Shown: positions 14,447 through 23,144 of the stretch, in pieces
Position numbering within the stretch: position 1 is the first letter of the stretch
How the letters are laid out: every line of letters begins with the position of its first letter
Source: Cytophagaceae bacterium
GTDB taxonomy: Bacteria; Bacteroidota; Bacteroidia; Cytophagales; UBA9547
DNA length: 64,000 bases
Assembly (NCBI GenBank): GCA_027488865.1
Contig: JAIYAU010000049.1
Span: 1-64,000, forward strand
Direction of reading: 5' to 3'
The notes under the pieces: model-generated
What the model saw: only the letters and a program-made list of their open reading frames with translations
What the model was told of the DNA's origin: nothing
Database searches by the model: none
Position numbers and translations under genes: made by a program

Positions 14447-14600
14447 CTACCACCAACAACTAAGGTTACGCCTTGTTTGCAAAACAAGAGATAAAATGCT
14501 TTAGCGTTCACAAAGACCGTTGAAAATAAACCATTTGAATAAACCCTGTTGAATGGTTCAAAACGAGAGTTATTGAGACGGTTTATGCGACCGGCAGTAG
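14447..14600 (+). repeat. Cassette-end-like stem-loop repeat, copy 2 (154 bp)
   Basis: Same family as 12997-13104. The ends are CTACCACCAAC and ACCGGCAGTAG. CAACAACTAAGGTT..CG and CTTGTTTGCAAAACAAGAGA are shared, as is the downstream CCCTGTTGAATGGTTCAAAA block. About 46 bp are inserted in the middle relative to copy 1. Confidence 0.75.
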
Positions 14601-14887
14601 AGGATCTCGATTGTTAGTATTGTAAAATTTTCAAGATATACAAAACATATAATTTGTTAATGCTTAAAATAGGTACAATAATACCATTAGAGGTTTAATA
14701 CTTAAAAATCAATTGGTTATCTGAATCATTATATAATTGTTAAATTCGCTAAATCCAAATGATGCCATCGCCAAATTTTTTACTTAATTTTAATATGATT
14801 TCCTTTACGTCGATTTAATAATTTTCTAAATAGTTAATTTTACTTTTTGGTTTACCCAAGCTGGACTGTTTAATTAATAAACTTGTC
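14601..14887 (+). other. AT-rich spacer before rarA
   Basis: No gene, repeat or clear promoter is seen in this stretch. It probably holds the rarA promoter and marks the right end of the cassette-like region, since housekeeping genes begin right after it. Confidence 0.4.
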
Positions 14888-16153
14888 ATGTTTAACACCA
14901 ACAAACCCTTAGCTGAGCGACTCCGACCAATAAATTTGCAAGATTATATTGGTCAACTGCATTTGCTAGGCCCAAAGGCTGTGTTACGAAAGGCAATTGA
15001 AGCTGGTAATATTCCTTCCATTATACTTTGGGGCCCTCCTGGGGTGGGCAAAACAACCCTTGCTTTTATCATAGCCAAATACATTAAAGCCGAATTTTAT
15101 ACCTTAAGTGCCATAAGTGCAGGCGTGAAAGAAGTGCGCGAGGTGATCGAAAAGGCGAGGTTTCATACAAAAACGCTTCTTTTTATTGATGAAATTCACC
15201 GTTTTAGCAAATCCCAGCAAGATGCATTGTTAGGTGCTGTAGAAAAAGGTACCATTACTTTAATAGGCGCAACTACCGAAAATCCTTCGTTTGAGGTTAT
15301 TTCGGCACTTTTATCGCGTTGCCAAATATTCACATTGTTGCCACTTACCAAAGAAGAACAGGTAGAACTACTACACACGGCAATAAAAAAAGATAAAATA
15401 CTTATAGAAAGACAAGTAGAACTAATAGAAACTGAAGCGTTACTAAGATTGGGTGGTGGCGATGGAAGAAAATTACTCAATTTATTAGAGTTGGTGGTAT
15501 TAGATCTAGAAGTTCCAGTTCGTATTTACGACCAAAATGTGTTGGATGTGGCCCAAAAAAAAGTAGCCATGTACGACAAAAATGGAGAAATGCATTATGA
15601 TATTATTTCAGCATTTATAAAATCCATGCGCGGAAGCGACCCAAATGCAGCCATATATTGGCTTGCAAGAATGATTGAGGGTGGTGAAGACGTAAAATTT
15701 ATAGCGCGTAGGTTGTTGATTTTTGCCTCTGAAGATATTGGTAATGCCAATCCTACAGCCCTGGTAGTGGCCAACGAATGTTTTCAGGCCGTAAGTGTAA
15801 TAGGTTATCCAGAATCAGATATCATTCTTGCTCAATGTGTTACCTACCTTGCCTCTTCTACTAAAAGCAATGCCTCCTACAAAGCCATTAAAGCTGCCAA
15901 AGCCCTAGTAAGACAATCGGGCGATTTACCGGTGCCCTTACACCTGCGCAATGCGCCCACCCAACTGATGAAAGACGAAGGTTATGGAAAGGATTATCTC
16001 TACCCACATGACTACGACAACAACTTTGCACCACAAGAATATTTACCCCAAGAAATTGCTGGCAAAGCCTTTTATATCCCTGGTATAAATGCCCGTGAAA
16101 ACGAAATAAGGGAAAGATTAAAAAAACTTTGGAAGGACAAGTATAACTACTGA
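14888..16153 (+). CDS. rarA: Replication-associated recombination protein A (RarA/MgsA)
   Basis: The 421-residue protein is an AAA+ ATPase of the clamp-loader-like RarA family. It opens with PLAERLRPINLQDYIGQ. Walker A is GPPGVGKT (49-56), Walker B is LLFIDEIHRFSKSQQD (97-112), then the sensor GATTENPSFEV. The C-terminal half has the MgsA blocks IKSMRGSDPNAAIYWLARMIEGGED and HLRNAPTQLMKDEGYGKDY, needed for tetramerisation. It acts at stalled replication forks. Length matches the family. It stands alone, with the RAYT unit starting about 75 bp downstream. Confidence 0.97.
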   Translation: MFNTNKPLAERLRPINLQDYIGQLHLLGPKAVLRKAIEAGNIPSIILWGPPGVGKTTLAFIIAKYIKAEFYTLSAISAGVKEVREVIEKARFHTKTLLFIDEIHRFSKSQQDALLGAVEKGTITLIGATTENPSFEVISALLSRCQIFTLLPLTKEEQVELLHTAIKKDKILIERQVELIETEALLRLGGGDGRKLLNLLELVVLDLEVPVRIYDQNVLDVAQKKVAMYDKNGEMHYDIISAFIKSMRGSDPNAAIYWLARMIEGGEDVKFIARRLLIFASEDIGNANPTALVVANECFQAVSVIGYPESDIILAQCVTYLASSTKSNASYKAIKAAKALVRQSGDLPVPLHLRNAPTQLMKDEGYGKDYLYPHDYDNNFAPQEYLPQEIAGKAFYIPGINARENEIRERLKKLWKDKYNY

Positions 16154-16228
16154 TGGTTTCAAACTAGAATCGTTTGAAAGTTAAATTCTCACCTTCCGCT
16201 TACACAGCGATTGAGGTGAAACTCTTAA

Positions 16229-16256
16229 CCCCGTGGCAGGTGTCCTCACCTGACAC
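16229..16256 (-). repeat. REP-like repeat, left flank of RAYT
   Basis: This 28-bp sequence is the exact reverse complement of 17011-17038. Its core is a hairpin, CAGGTG-TCCT-CACCTG, extended by GTG/CAC with one mismatch. It lies 154 bp before the RAYT start. Partial copies of the same core occur across 20.5-23.1 kb. Confidence 0.9.
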
Positions 16257-16305
16257 TTGTCTCGCTCACCTGACACTTGTCTCGCTCACCTGACACTTTT
16301 CTCGC
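16246..16305 (+). repeat. Three tandem 20-bp units from the REP edge
   Basis: TCACCTGACACTTGTCTCGC occurs twice in a row (16246-16265, 16266-16285), and a third time with one changed base (16286-16305). The first unit overlaps the left REP. The array extends one arm of the REP towards the transposase gene. Confidence 0.9.
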
Positions 16306-16410
16306 AAAAGCTTAACATTATTAGCATCGAGGCAATTTAGTTAACAAATAAAACCTAGTATTGAAACATAATAATTTAGGTAGAATCAATATTTTTGACC
16401 CTCAAATTAC

Positions 16411-16968
16411 ATGAATATGCAATCCAGTGTCAATAGAAATTCTGATATGTTATTGAATGAAGTGTATTTTTGGACAATAACCATTGTTGGTTGGAAACAT
16501 CTACTAAAACAAGATAAATGCAAAGAAATAATACTTGAGAGTTTGTATAATTTAGTCAGCAGGAAATTAATTAAAGTATATGGTTTTGTTCTTATGCCAA
16601 ATCATTTACACTTAATTTGGGAAATGCTAATGATGAACCAGAAAGAAATGCCTGACAGTAGCTTTACAAAATTCACTGCACATTCATTTAAAAAAGATTT
16701 GTCCATAAATCATCCAAAGGTACTTGAAGTATTCAAATCAGAAAAATACGATAGGCAATATCAGTTTTGGCAAAGGGATCCATTAGCAATAAAGATACTA
16801 GATAAAGATATGTTAATACAAAAACTCAATTATATTCATTTAAACCCACTCAATGAAAGATGGAACTTGGTTGCAAGACCAGAGGAATCTAAATGGTCAA
16901 GTGCTAATTATTATGAAACGGGTTTAGACGAGTTTAATATCTTAACACATTTTATGGATAGATACTAA
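16411..16968 (+). CDS. REP-associated tyrosine transposase (RAYT, Y1/HUH type)
   Basis: The 185-residue protein has the IS200-like Y1 transposase core. The metal-binding HUH motif is MPNHLHLIW (His65, His67) and the nucleophile is Tyr141 in LNYIHLNPLNERW. WSSANYY near the C-terminus is also typical of RAYTs. These enzymes nick single-stranded DNA at REP hairpins and are thought to be domesticated single-copy genes that spread REP sequences. Exact 28-bp inverted REP-like repeats frame the gene, and related elements lie downstream among orphan genes. All catalytic residues are present, so it may be active. Confidence 0.95.
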   Translation: MNMQSSVNRNSDMLLNEVYFWTITIVGWKHLLKQDKCKEIILESLYNLVSRKLIKVYGFVLMPNHLHLIWEMLMMNQKEMPDSSFTKFTAHSFKKDLSINHPKVLEVFKSEKYDRQYQFWQRDPLAIKILDKDMLIQKLNYIHLNPLNERWNLVARPEESKWSSANYYETGLDEFNILTHFMDRY

Positions 16969-17010
16969 ATTGACATAATATGTATCAGGTGGGGAGTGCG
17001 TGGGGGAAAA

Positions 17011-17038
17011 GTGTCAGGTGAGGACACCTGCCACGGGG
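17011..17038 (+). repeat. REP-like repeat, right flank of RAYT
   Basis: Exact inverted copy of 16229-16256. It lies 43 bp after the RAYT stop. A partial second unit, CAGACACCTGCC, follows at 17040-17051, and a partial arm (TATCAGGTGGGGAG) precedes it near 16983. The left and right repeats give the unit an outer size of 810 bp. Confidence 0.9.
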
Positions 17039-17227
17039 GCAGACACCTGCCTAGGGGGAAAATGTAGTTTTCCTTTTCCCCTTCCCCTTCCAAAACCCTC
17101 CCCCGCCCCAATTAGGATATTTTAGTTTGCAATACCGCCATTATTCTTTTAATTTTGTTCCTCTTTAACAATTCATCCCGCTTTTGCTGAAATATTATTT
17201 TCTTTAAGAGCAAATTCTTTATAAAAA

Positions 17228-18625
17228 ATGGGCAAAACCTTATTTGACAAGATTTATGATGCACATGTGGTGCATACACAGGAAGGATTTCCTGAAGTGA
17301 TTTACATCAACACACATTATATACATGAAGTTACTAGTCCACAGGCATTTGACGGACTGAGGAAAAGAAATTTACCAGTTTTTAGAACCAATAAAACAAG
17401 GGCAACGGCTGACCACAACGTGCCTACCAAAGACCAACACTTGCCCATAAAAGAGGCATTGTCGCGCCTACAAGTAGAAATGCTCACAAAAAACACCTCG
17501 GAGTTTGGGGTAGAACTTTACGGCCTAGGCCATCAGTATCAAGGCATTGTGCACGTGATAGGGCCAGAGCTGGGCATCACCCTCCCCGGCATGACCATCG
17601 TTTGTGGCGATTCTCACACTTCCACCCATGGCGCTTTTGGCTGTATTGCCTTTGGCATTGGCACCTCAGAAGTAGAAATGGTGATGGCTACCCAGTGTAT
17701 TTTGCAATATCGTCCTAAAAAGATGAAAATTGAAATCAACGGCAAGCTGGGCAAGGGTGTCACTTCTAAAGACATTATTCTTTATATAATCACACAAATT
17801 TCGGCTGCAGGAGCCAACGGTTACGCGGTGGAATTTGCCGGAGATACCATTCGAGGCCTCAGCATGGAAGCAAGAATGACCATTTGCAACATGTCCATCG
17901 AAATGGGCGGCCGCTGTGGCATGATTGCCCCAGATCAAATCACTTTTGACTATATCCAAGGCCGTGAGTTTGCGCCAAAAGGTGCAGACTGGGACAAAGC
18001 ACTTGCCTATTGGAAAACGCTTTACAGCGATGCAGATGCCAGCTTTGACAAGGTGTATTCGTTTAAAGCAGAGGATATTGAGCCTTGGATTACCTATGGC
18101 ACCAACCCTGGCATGGGGATCGGCATTACAGGAAGTATGCCCTCGCTAGCCTCCATTATCGATGCAGACAAAACCTCCTTTAAAAAATCGCTGGATTACA
18201 TGGACTTACACCCCGGCGACCAGTTGCTAGGCAAAAAGATCGATTATGTATTTATCGGGAGCTGCACCAACAGCCGCATTGAGGACCTGCGCTTGGTGGC
18301 TGATTTTGTTAAAGACAAAAGAAAGGCCGATGACGTGGAGGTATGGATTATCCCTGGGTCAAAACAAGTGGAGAAACAGGCCATTGCTGAAGGTTTGGAT
18401 GTGATATTTAAGAATGCGGGCTTTGATCTGCGCGAACCGGGCTGTTCTGCTTGTTTGGGCATGAACGAAGACAAGGTGCCTGCGGGTAAATATTGCGTTT
18501 CTACAAGCAATCGCAACTTTGAAGGAAGACAAGGGCCGGGTGCACGTACATTCTTGGCTAGTCCACTTACAGCAGCAGCGGCGGCGGTCACTGGAAAAAT
18601 CGCCGATGTGCGCATTTTACTTTAA
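17228..18625 (+). CDS. leuC: 3-isopropylmalate dehydratase large subunit
   Basis: The 465-residue protein matches bacterial LeuC in length and sequence. It starts with [13 protein letters not shown], contains [26 protein letters not shown], and has the [4Fe-4S] cysteines in IGSCTNSR and GCSACLGMN. It isomerises 2- to 3-isopropylmalate in leucine synthesis together with LeuD, encoded 42 bp downstream. By eye this gene is richer in G+C than the genes around it (many GGC, CTG, GCC codons). leuA and leuB are not in the window. Confidence 0.98.
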   Translation: MGKTLFDKIYDAHVVHTQEGFPEVIYINTHYIHEVTSPQAFDGLRKRNLPVFRTNKTRATADHNVPTKDQHLPIKEALSRLQVEMLTKNTSEFGVELYGLGHQYQGIVHVIGPELGITLPGMTIVCGDSHTSTHGAFGCIAFGIGTSEVEMVMATQCILQYRPKKMKIEINGKLGKGVTSKDIILYIITQISAAGANGYAVEFAGDTIRGLSMEARMTICNMSIEMGGRCGMIAPDQITFDYIQGREFAPKGADWDKALAYWKTLYSDADASFDKVYSFKAEDIEPWITYGTNPGMGIGITGSMPSLASIIDADKTSFKKSLDYMDLHPGDQLLGKKIDYVFIGSCTNSRIEDLRLVADFVKDKRKADDVEVWIIPGSKQVEKQAIAEGLDVIFKNAGFDLREPGCSACLGMNEDKVPAGKYCVSTSNRNFEGRQGPGARTFLASPLTAAAAAVTGKIADVRILL

Positions 18626-18667
18626 CATCAGGCCAATTATTTCAACTTATTAGTAAGAACAACGATT

Positions 18668-19285
18668 ATGAGTGATAAAAACATAAAAAAGACCATTTCA
18701 ACTTTGATTTCAGGCGTAGTGCCTGTGAACATCGACAATATAGACACGGACCAGATTATTCCAGCCCGATTTTTAAAAGCCACTACGAGAGAAGGGTTTG
18801 GCGAAAATCTGTTTTGCGACTGGAAAAAGAACGCTGATGGATCGTTAAAAGCAGATTTTCCATTAAATGAGCCAAAATATAAAGGACACCGAATATTGGT
18901 GGCAGGCAACAACTTCGGCTGTGGCTCAAGCCGTGAACATGCCGCTTGGTCCATTGTAGATTATGGCTTCGATGTGGTGGTATCGTCTTTCTTTGCCGAT
19001 ATTTTCAAAAACAACGCCTTGAATAACGGTCTTCTGCCCGTGCAAGTGAGTCCCGCTTTTTTGAAAAAGATATTTGACCTAGTGCAAACAGATGCAAACG
19101 CCACCCTTACGGTAGATTTAGAAGCACAATCGATAAAAATAACCGCCACAGGCGAAACCGAAAACTTTGAAATAAACCCCTACAAAAAGATGTGTTTGTT
19201 AAAAGGCTTTGACGACATAGATTATTTGCTCAGTCTAAAACCCCAAATAGAAACTTACGAAAAGCAAAGGGAGTTTAACTTTTAA
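18668..19285 (+). CDS. leuD: 3-isopropylmalate dehydratase small subunit
   Basis: The 205-residue protein is a full Leu[19 protein letters not shown] near the start, then [20 protein letters not shown] and [22 protein letters not shown]. It forms the swivel domain that completes the isomerase with LeuC. The two genes form an operon ended by a strong terminator 22 bp after this stop. Confidence 0.98.
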   Translation: MSDKNIKKTISTLISGVVPVNIDNIDTDQIIPARFLKATTREGFGENLFCDWKKNADGSLKADFPLNEPKYKGHRILVAGNNFGCGSSREHAAWSIVDYGFDVVVSSFFADIFKNNALNNGLLPVQVSPAFLKKIFDLVQTDANATLTVDLEAQSIKITATGETENFEINPYKKMCLLKGFDDIDYLLSLKPQIETYEKQREFNF

Positions 19286-19307
19286 GAAAGTTTTACTTGT
19301 TGAGATT

Positions 19308-19342
19308 AAAAAAAGGTAGAAGGAGTTGTTCTACCTTTTTTT
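19308..19342 (+). terminator. Rho-independent terminator of leuCD
   Basis: AAAAAAAGGTAGAA (19308-19321) pairs perfectly with TTCTACCTTTTTTT (19329-19342) around a seven-base loop. The T-run makes it a strong terminator on the plus strand, and the A-run makes it usable from the minus strand as well. Confidence 0.9.
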
Positions 19343-19502
19343 GTTGGGGGGTAGGGAAGTGAATTTTTATAAGGAATGAAAATAGATTATAGGTTATGTT
19401 TAATATGCGTTGGTTGGGAGAATAAAGTCTAACTTGAATAATGCTAATTTGTAAAATTTGTTAAACGAAATAATGCAACACGCATGAAGTATATTCCAAA
19501 GT

Positions 19503-20474
19503 ATGAATGAGAAAGAAAAGTTGCTAAAAACATTGATTAAAAATAAATCTGTTCCTAATAATTATCACAAAAAGGATGGATATTTTGATTTAAGCTCAAT
19601 AAAGATTTCTTCAGACGGATCAAATTTGGAAAAAGTTCGAAATAGAGAATACGATTTCGTTTTTGATAAAAATCCTACGGCACTCAAAAAAATCATATTT
19701 AAGGATGTAAACTTTACCCAATCAGATTTTAGTGAAATTACCTTCGTAAAGTGTAAGTTCGAAAATTGCCTCTTTTTTAAAACAAAACTTAAAGAATCTA
19801 GATTTTTTGCTTGTGAATTTGTCAATTGTATCTTTGACCAAACAAACTTTAATGGTGCCACTATGGGTGGACGAATTGGCCATCATTTAGGTAGTTATAC
19901 AAATTGCCATTTTCGTAAAGCTAACCTAAAAAACACCAATTATAATTTTCCACTTTTAAAAGGTTGCTTTTTTGAAAATTGCGATTTTTACATGGTAGAT
20001 TTTAACGGGTCAAGGTTTGAATCGTGTAAATTTGAAGGGCTTTTGGATGATGTACGATTTAGAGGAGTTGGAAATGATTTGTCGGACTCATTTTTATTTT
20101 GGAATCGTTTAAATCCACATCGGTATAAAAATACAATGAGCAATGTTGATTTTTCAAGAGCCACTTTAACTGCAGTTGCGTTCAGCCATTCTATTGATAT
20201 TTCTACCTGCATCTGGCCAATTGATGACTCACAATATCTCATTATCCCTAATCATATAGAGTTTTTTACCTCCTTGAATTTTGTCGGATGGAGTAAAGAA
20301 GAAAGTGAATACGCATTAAGTACAATTAAATGGATGTTCTTGAGAGAAGAATATTCGAATCAGAAGGCGTTATTCATTGACAAAAATTTATTGTTTGAGG
20401 GGCGAAATGAAATTTTTGTTGAAAAATTATTTCATCACTTTAGAAATCATTTACAATATTTCCTAAAGGGTTAA
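19503..20474 (+). CDS. Pentapeptide-repeat protein
   Basis: The protein has 323 residues. From about residue 65 to 190 it is built of A(D/N)LXX-like pentapeptides with F or L at the centre (VNFTQSDFSEITFVKCKFEN, then FFKTKLKESRFFACEFVNCIF and TNFNGATM). These would form a right-handed quadrilateral beta helix. The C-terminal third is a different, aromatic and charged helical part. Some pentapeptide proteins mimic DNA or protect gyrase, but nothing here shows that role. No signal peptide. It is the first of a run of orphan genes separated by REP-related elements. Confidence 0.8.
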   Translation: MNEKEKLLKTLIKNKSVPNNYHKKDGYFDLSSIKISSDGSNLEKVRNREYDFVFDKNPTALKKIIFKDVNFTQSDFSEITFVKCKFENCLFFKTKLKESRFFACEFVNCIFDQTNFNGATMGGRIGHHLGSYTNCHFRKANLKNTNYNFPLLKGCFFENCDFYMVDFNGSRFESCKFEGLLDDVRFRGVGNDLSDSFLFWNRLNPHRYKNTMSNVDFSRATLTAVAFSHSIDISTCIWPIDDSQYLIIPNHIEFFTSLNFVGWSKEESEYALSTIKWMFLREEYSNQKALFIDKNLLFEGRNEIFVEKLFHHFRNHLQYFLKG

Positions 20475-20500
20475 ATCCTTTGGTGCATTTCCCTCCCTTA

Positions 20501-20696
20501 CAGGTGTCCACAACTGACACTTCCTTATTTTCCTATTAGCACTCCACATTTGATAAATCCTTTGTCCATTTAGTTACAATCCATCTTTCACTACTAGTTT
20601 TTATTCCTTAATTAAATTACTTTTAAGGCAATAATATTAAGCATTTGAAAGTGTTAGGAGAGGAAAAATTGTCAGGTTCGGACATGTGACACGAGG
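20501..20696 (+). repeat. REP-related non-autonomous element 1 (196 bp)
   Basis: The left end CAGGTGTCCACAACTGACAC (20501-20520) and right end TGTCAGGTTCGGACATGTGACA (20670-20691) are diverged inverted copies of the RAYT-flanking REP. The inner 80 bp, 20579-20658, is identical to 22980-23059 in element 4. It contains the AT-rich TTCCTTAATTAAATTACTTT and GCATTTGAAAGTGTTAGG. There is no coding capacity. This layout suggests a MITE- or REPIN-like unit moved by the RAYT. Confidence 0.8.
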
Positions 20697-20709
20697 AAAA
20701 AATGAAATT

Positions 20710-21069
20710 ATGAGATATTTAAATCCTGTGGAGTTAAAGGCATTATTAAACGCGAATAAAATAATTGAACAGTTTCTTGGAATTGGCTTAAAGGATAATT
20801 TTCCAATACTTAAATATATTGACATATTTAAGTCAAAAGAACTGAAATATGCTGTTAGTATTCACGAAGTATTTGATGATAGGGATGAAGGAATTCTAAA
20901 TATTTATGATTTTTCGTCTTTTGATGCAGACTCACCAGAAGGGATTATTTACTACTTTAATAGTTTTGAAGAAGCTCTTGAATTTGCAATAGTTGAAGGG
21001 GCAAGTAAGGATAAATTTTTAATTGAGGGTTTTTTACAAGATGAATTTATTTCATCAATTGATAATTAA
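20710..21069 (+). CDS. Hypothetical acidic protein
   Basis: From the ATG at 20710 the protein has 119 residues; an in-frame ATG at 20686 lies inside the repeat element and is less likely. The sequence is acidic (pI well below 7 by composition) and alternates strands and helices (YAVSIHEVFDDRDEGILNIYDF, then IIYYFNSFEEALEFAIVEGA). No family is recognised. The size and acidity recall small immunity-type proteins, but this is only a resemblance. Downstream lies repeat element 2. Confidence 0.6.
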   Translation: MRYLNPVELKALLNANKIIEQFLGIGLKDNFPILKYIDIFKSKELKYAVSIHEVFDDRDEGILNIYDFSSFDADSPEGIIYYFNSFEEALEFAIVEGASKDKFLIEGFLQDEFISSIDN

Positions 21070-21072
21070 TAA

Positions 21073-21163
21073 TTTTCATGATTCCAACCTTCAACTTGTG
21101 CCAAATCTCATTGAAAGTGTTAAATAAAGAAAAAAAGTATCAGGTGAACCTGCCACAAGGGAG
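21073..21163 (+). repeat. REP-related element 2 (partial, right end)
   Basis: Contains TTGAAAGTGTTAAATAAAG followed by GTATCAGGTGAACCTGCCACA, a diverged right REP end. Its left part (TTTCATGATTCCAACC) resembles that of element 3 at 21690-21780, so these two form a subgroup without the 80-bp core. Confidence 0.65.
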
Positions 21164-21207
21164 AATAATAAGAAGATTGTGGAAATGACAATGTTAAAAC
21201 TAATGCA

Positions 21208-21672
21208 ATGAAAAAGTACTACTGCGTAGTTATTACAATCGGATTCCTTACTTCATGTATTGATTCAAACTCATCCAAACTTGACAGTGATGACTACGAT
21301 AATAAAGAAGAACGAATCAAAAAACTGAAGATGGAGATCAAATCTTTTTCTGATTTTCAAGATGCAGAATTTGAACTATTTAATGTGAACGGCTTTCACA
21401 ATAAACGAACATCGGTTCCTGGATCCTCCTCTTTTGATTATAAATTCGTTATAAAACTAGACACTGTGAATATTCCAAAATGGACAACTGGCATGACGGA
21501 GGTCAAACTAACAGACTATGATGACGGTTGGACAGAAGAAATGATAAAAGGTAGAAAGGAAAACTGGCAGACATTATCAAAACCCCAATATTTTAAAAGA
21601 AATGATGAGAATGTGATGCTGTTGGTTTATAAAAATGAAGGGATAATATATAAACGAGTGACAAATCTATAA
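21208..21672 (+). CDS. Lipoprotein of unknown function
   Basis: The protein has 154 residues with a short lipoprotein signal (YYCVVITIGFLTSC, lipid Cys17). A Ser/Asp/Glu-rich linker (DSNSSKLDSDDYDNKEE) and a beta-rich part with SFDYKFVIKLDTVNIP and a C-terminal block resembling a small periplasmic beta sandwich follow. No known family is recognised. It lies between elements 2 and 3 and forms its own unit. Confidence 0.7.
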   Translation: MKKYYCVVITIGFLTSCIDSNSSKLDSDDYDNKEERIKKLKMEIKSFSDFQDAEFELFNVNGFHNKRTSVPGSSSFDYKFVIKLDTVNIPKWTTGMTEVKLTDYDDGWTEEMIKGRKENWQTLSKPQYFKRNDENVMLLVYKNEGIIYKRVTNL

Positions 21673-21689
21673 ATACTGAAAAATGAATT

Positions 21690-21780
21690 CACTTTTCATG
21701 GTACAACCATTCCACCTATTTCGAGTCTCATTTGAAAGTGTTAAATGAAGAAAAAAAGAGTCCGGAGCACCCGTACAGGG
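21690..21780 (+). repeat. REP-related element 3 (partial, right end)
   Basis: Shares TTTCATGGTACAACCATTCCA and CATTTGAAAGTGTTAAATGAAGA with element 2. The terminal REP is strongly diverged (GTCCGGAGCACCCGTACAGGG). It overlaps the first codons of the longest possible reading frame of the next gene, which is why that gene is better started downstream. Confidence 0.6.
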
Positions 21781-21821
21781 TAAAACGGAATAATGGTTCA
21801 TCTAAAGTCAGTTATACCACA

Positions 21822-22295
21822 ATGATTAAGGATTTTATTTTAGATATATACAATAATGAGACCAAGTATTTATATGCTTCAGAAATTGTTGATAATTTTA
21901 ATGAAATTGAGTTTTATGAATATTTGGATATTCTTTTGAGTTATTATGGAGGTAGTTTAGCCATTGAGCAACTACTTTTTTTAAGAAAGTCTATTTTATT
22001 GAGGACAATTTTTGTGAAAACACTTAGAAAGTTATTAAATAATTCAGACCACCCCTTGTTGCACTTTACTGTATTTGAATTTTCTTTTTTTCATGCAGGT
22101 ATTTTAGATTTGAGTTATTATGAAAAAATGAATATTAGAGCATATCAATTAGTGCCATATGAAAAATTTATTACTGAAAATAAGGAATATATAAGGTCTG
22201 GATTACAAATAAATGCCAGTATGTACAATAAGTATAGTGTAACTTATGAAGAACTTGATGAACTTAAATTCTCGTTGTTAAATGGACTGAGTTAA
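21822..22295 (+). CDS. Hypothetical helical protein
   Basis: From ATG 21822 the protein has 157 residues, mostly helical and rich in Leu, Tyr and Phe (LLSYYGGSLAIEQLLFLRKSILLRTIFVKTLRKLL). The frame is open back to 21732, but the extra 30 residues read through repeat element 3 and are unlikely to be coding. No signal peptide or recognised domain. A palindromic terminator-like hairpin follows the stop. Confidence 0.6.
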   Translation: MIKDFILDIYNNETKYLYASEIVDNFNEIEFYEYLDILLSYYGGSLAIEQLLFLRKSILLRTIFVKTLRKLLNNSDHPLLHFTVFEFSFFHAGILDLSYYEKMNIRAYQLVPYEKFITENKEYIRSGLQINASMYNKYSVTYEELDELKFSLLNGLS

Positions 22296-22298
22296 CTA

Positions 22299-22318
22299 TC
22301 CCAGCCGGCTGGGATTTA
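22299..22318 (+). terminator. GC-rich palindrome after the gene at 21822
   Basis: TCCCAGCCGGCTGGGA (22299-22314) is a perfect 16-bp dyad four bases after the stop codon, followed by TTT. As a hairpin it would keep six base pairs around a four-base loop. The T-run is short, so it may be a weak terminator or a protein-binding site. Confidence 0.55.
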
Positions 22319-22382
22319 GACCATAATTCATTCTAAAGTTCTATTGAGCTTACCTAGCATAAGATTTAATCAAAATAATATT

Positions 22383-22922
22383 ATGAAAAACAGCCATATA
22401 AGTTTGTTAATAGTTCTTAACTCGATACTTTTTTCTTGTAATAACATTGAAGGAAATCAAAAGGATTTAAATTTTTCGGAAAATATTCGAAATCTTGTGG
22501 ATTCGTTATACTTAACAGATAAAGATTCCTTGGTTTTTATAAATAATTATTTGTCAGAAAGTACTGCAAAATCACTTCTTGATGGAATTCTATTTAAAGG
22601 AGAAGTTGATAGTACTGAAAAATTTTTGTTAAATAGATTAAGAGAAAACTTTGGAAATGACTCCTTATATTCTTTTGTATCTGATAAGGGAACTATAGTT
22701 ACAAATGATACAATTCCTGAAGAAAACATTACCGGATTAATTGGTGTTTCTAATCCTGTATATACTGATGACAAAGAATTTGCATGTATGTACTTAGCGA
22801 TAGAGTGTGGAAGGACTAAGTGTGGAGGATTGTATTCAGTGTTCTTTTTCAAGAATAACAAAAAGAAAGTCAATGATTTAAAATTGATAAAAATTTTAAA
22901 TTTGGCTCAAGGCGAGGATTAA
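22383..22922 (+). CDS. Lipoprotein of unknown function
   Basis: From ATG 22383 the protein has 179 residues and a lipoprotein signal (ISLLIVLNSILFSC, lipid Cys19). The frame is open to 22344, but the signal peptide fixes the later start. The mature part has a long helical region, then a block with ACMYLAIECGRTKCGGLYSVFFFKNN whose cysteines may form a disulfide. No family is recognised. Repeat element 4 follows 14 bp after the stop. Confidence 0.7.
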   Translation: MKNSHISLLIVLNSILFSCNNIEGNQKDLNFSENIRNLVDSLYLTDKDSLVFINNYLSESTAKSLLDGILFKGEVDSTEKFLLNRLRENFGNDSLYSFVSDKGTIVTNDTIPEENITGLIGVSNPVYTDDKEFACMYLAIECGRTKCGGLYSVFFFKNNKKKVNDLKLIKILNLAQGED

Positions 22923-22936
22923 TTTTTCTTACAATC

Positions 22937-23097
22937 CCCATGGTACTCCACACCTGACATTTTTCTCAATTTAGTATCTATCCATCTTTCACTACTAGTT
23001 TTTATTCCTTAATTAAATTACTTTTAAGGCAATAATATTAAGCATTTGAAAGTGTTAGGTGAGGGAAAAAAGTATCAGGTTAGGACACCGACGGGGG
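22937..23097 (+). repeat. REP-related non-autonomous element 4 (161 bp)
   Basis: The left end (TACTCCACACCTGACATTTT) and right end (GTATCAGGTTAGGACACCGA) are inverted REP derivatives. The core, 22980-23059, is identical over 80 bp to 20579-20658. The inner GTGTTAGGTGAGGG near the right end is itself a REP-like arm, so two arms are nested. Confidence 0.8.
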
Positions 23098-23144
23098 AAA
23101 GGATAATAAGAACTTTAAAAGGCCGTAGAAATCTTTACTAAATA

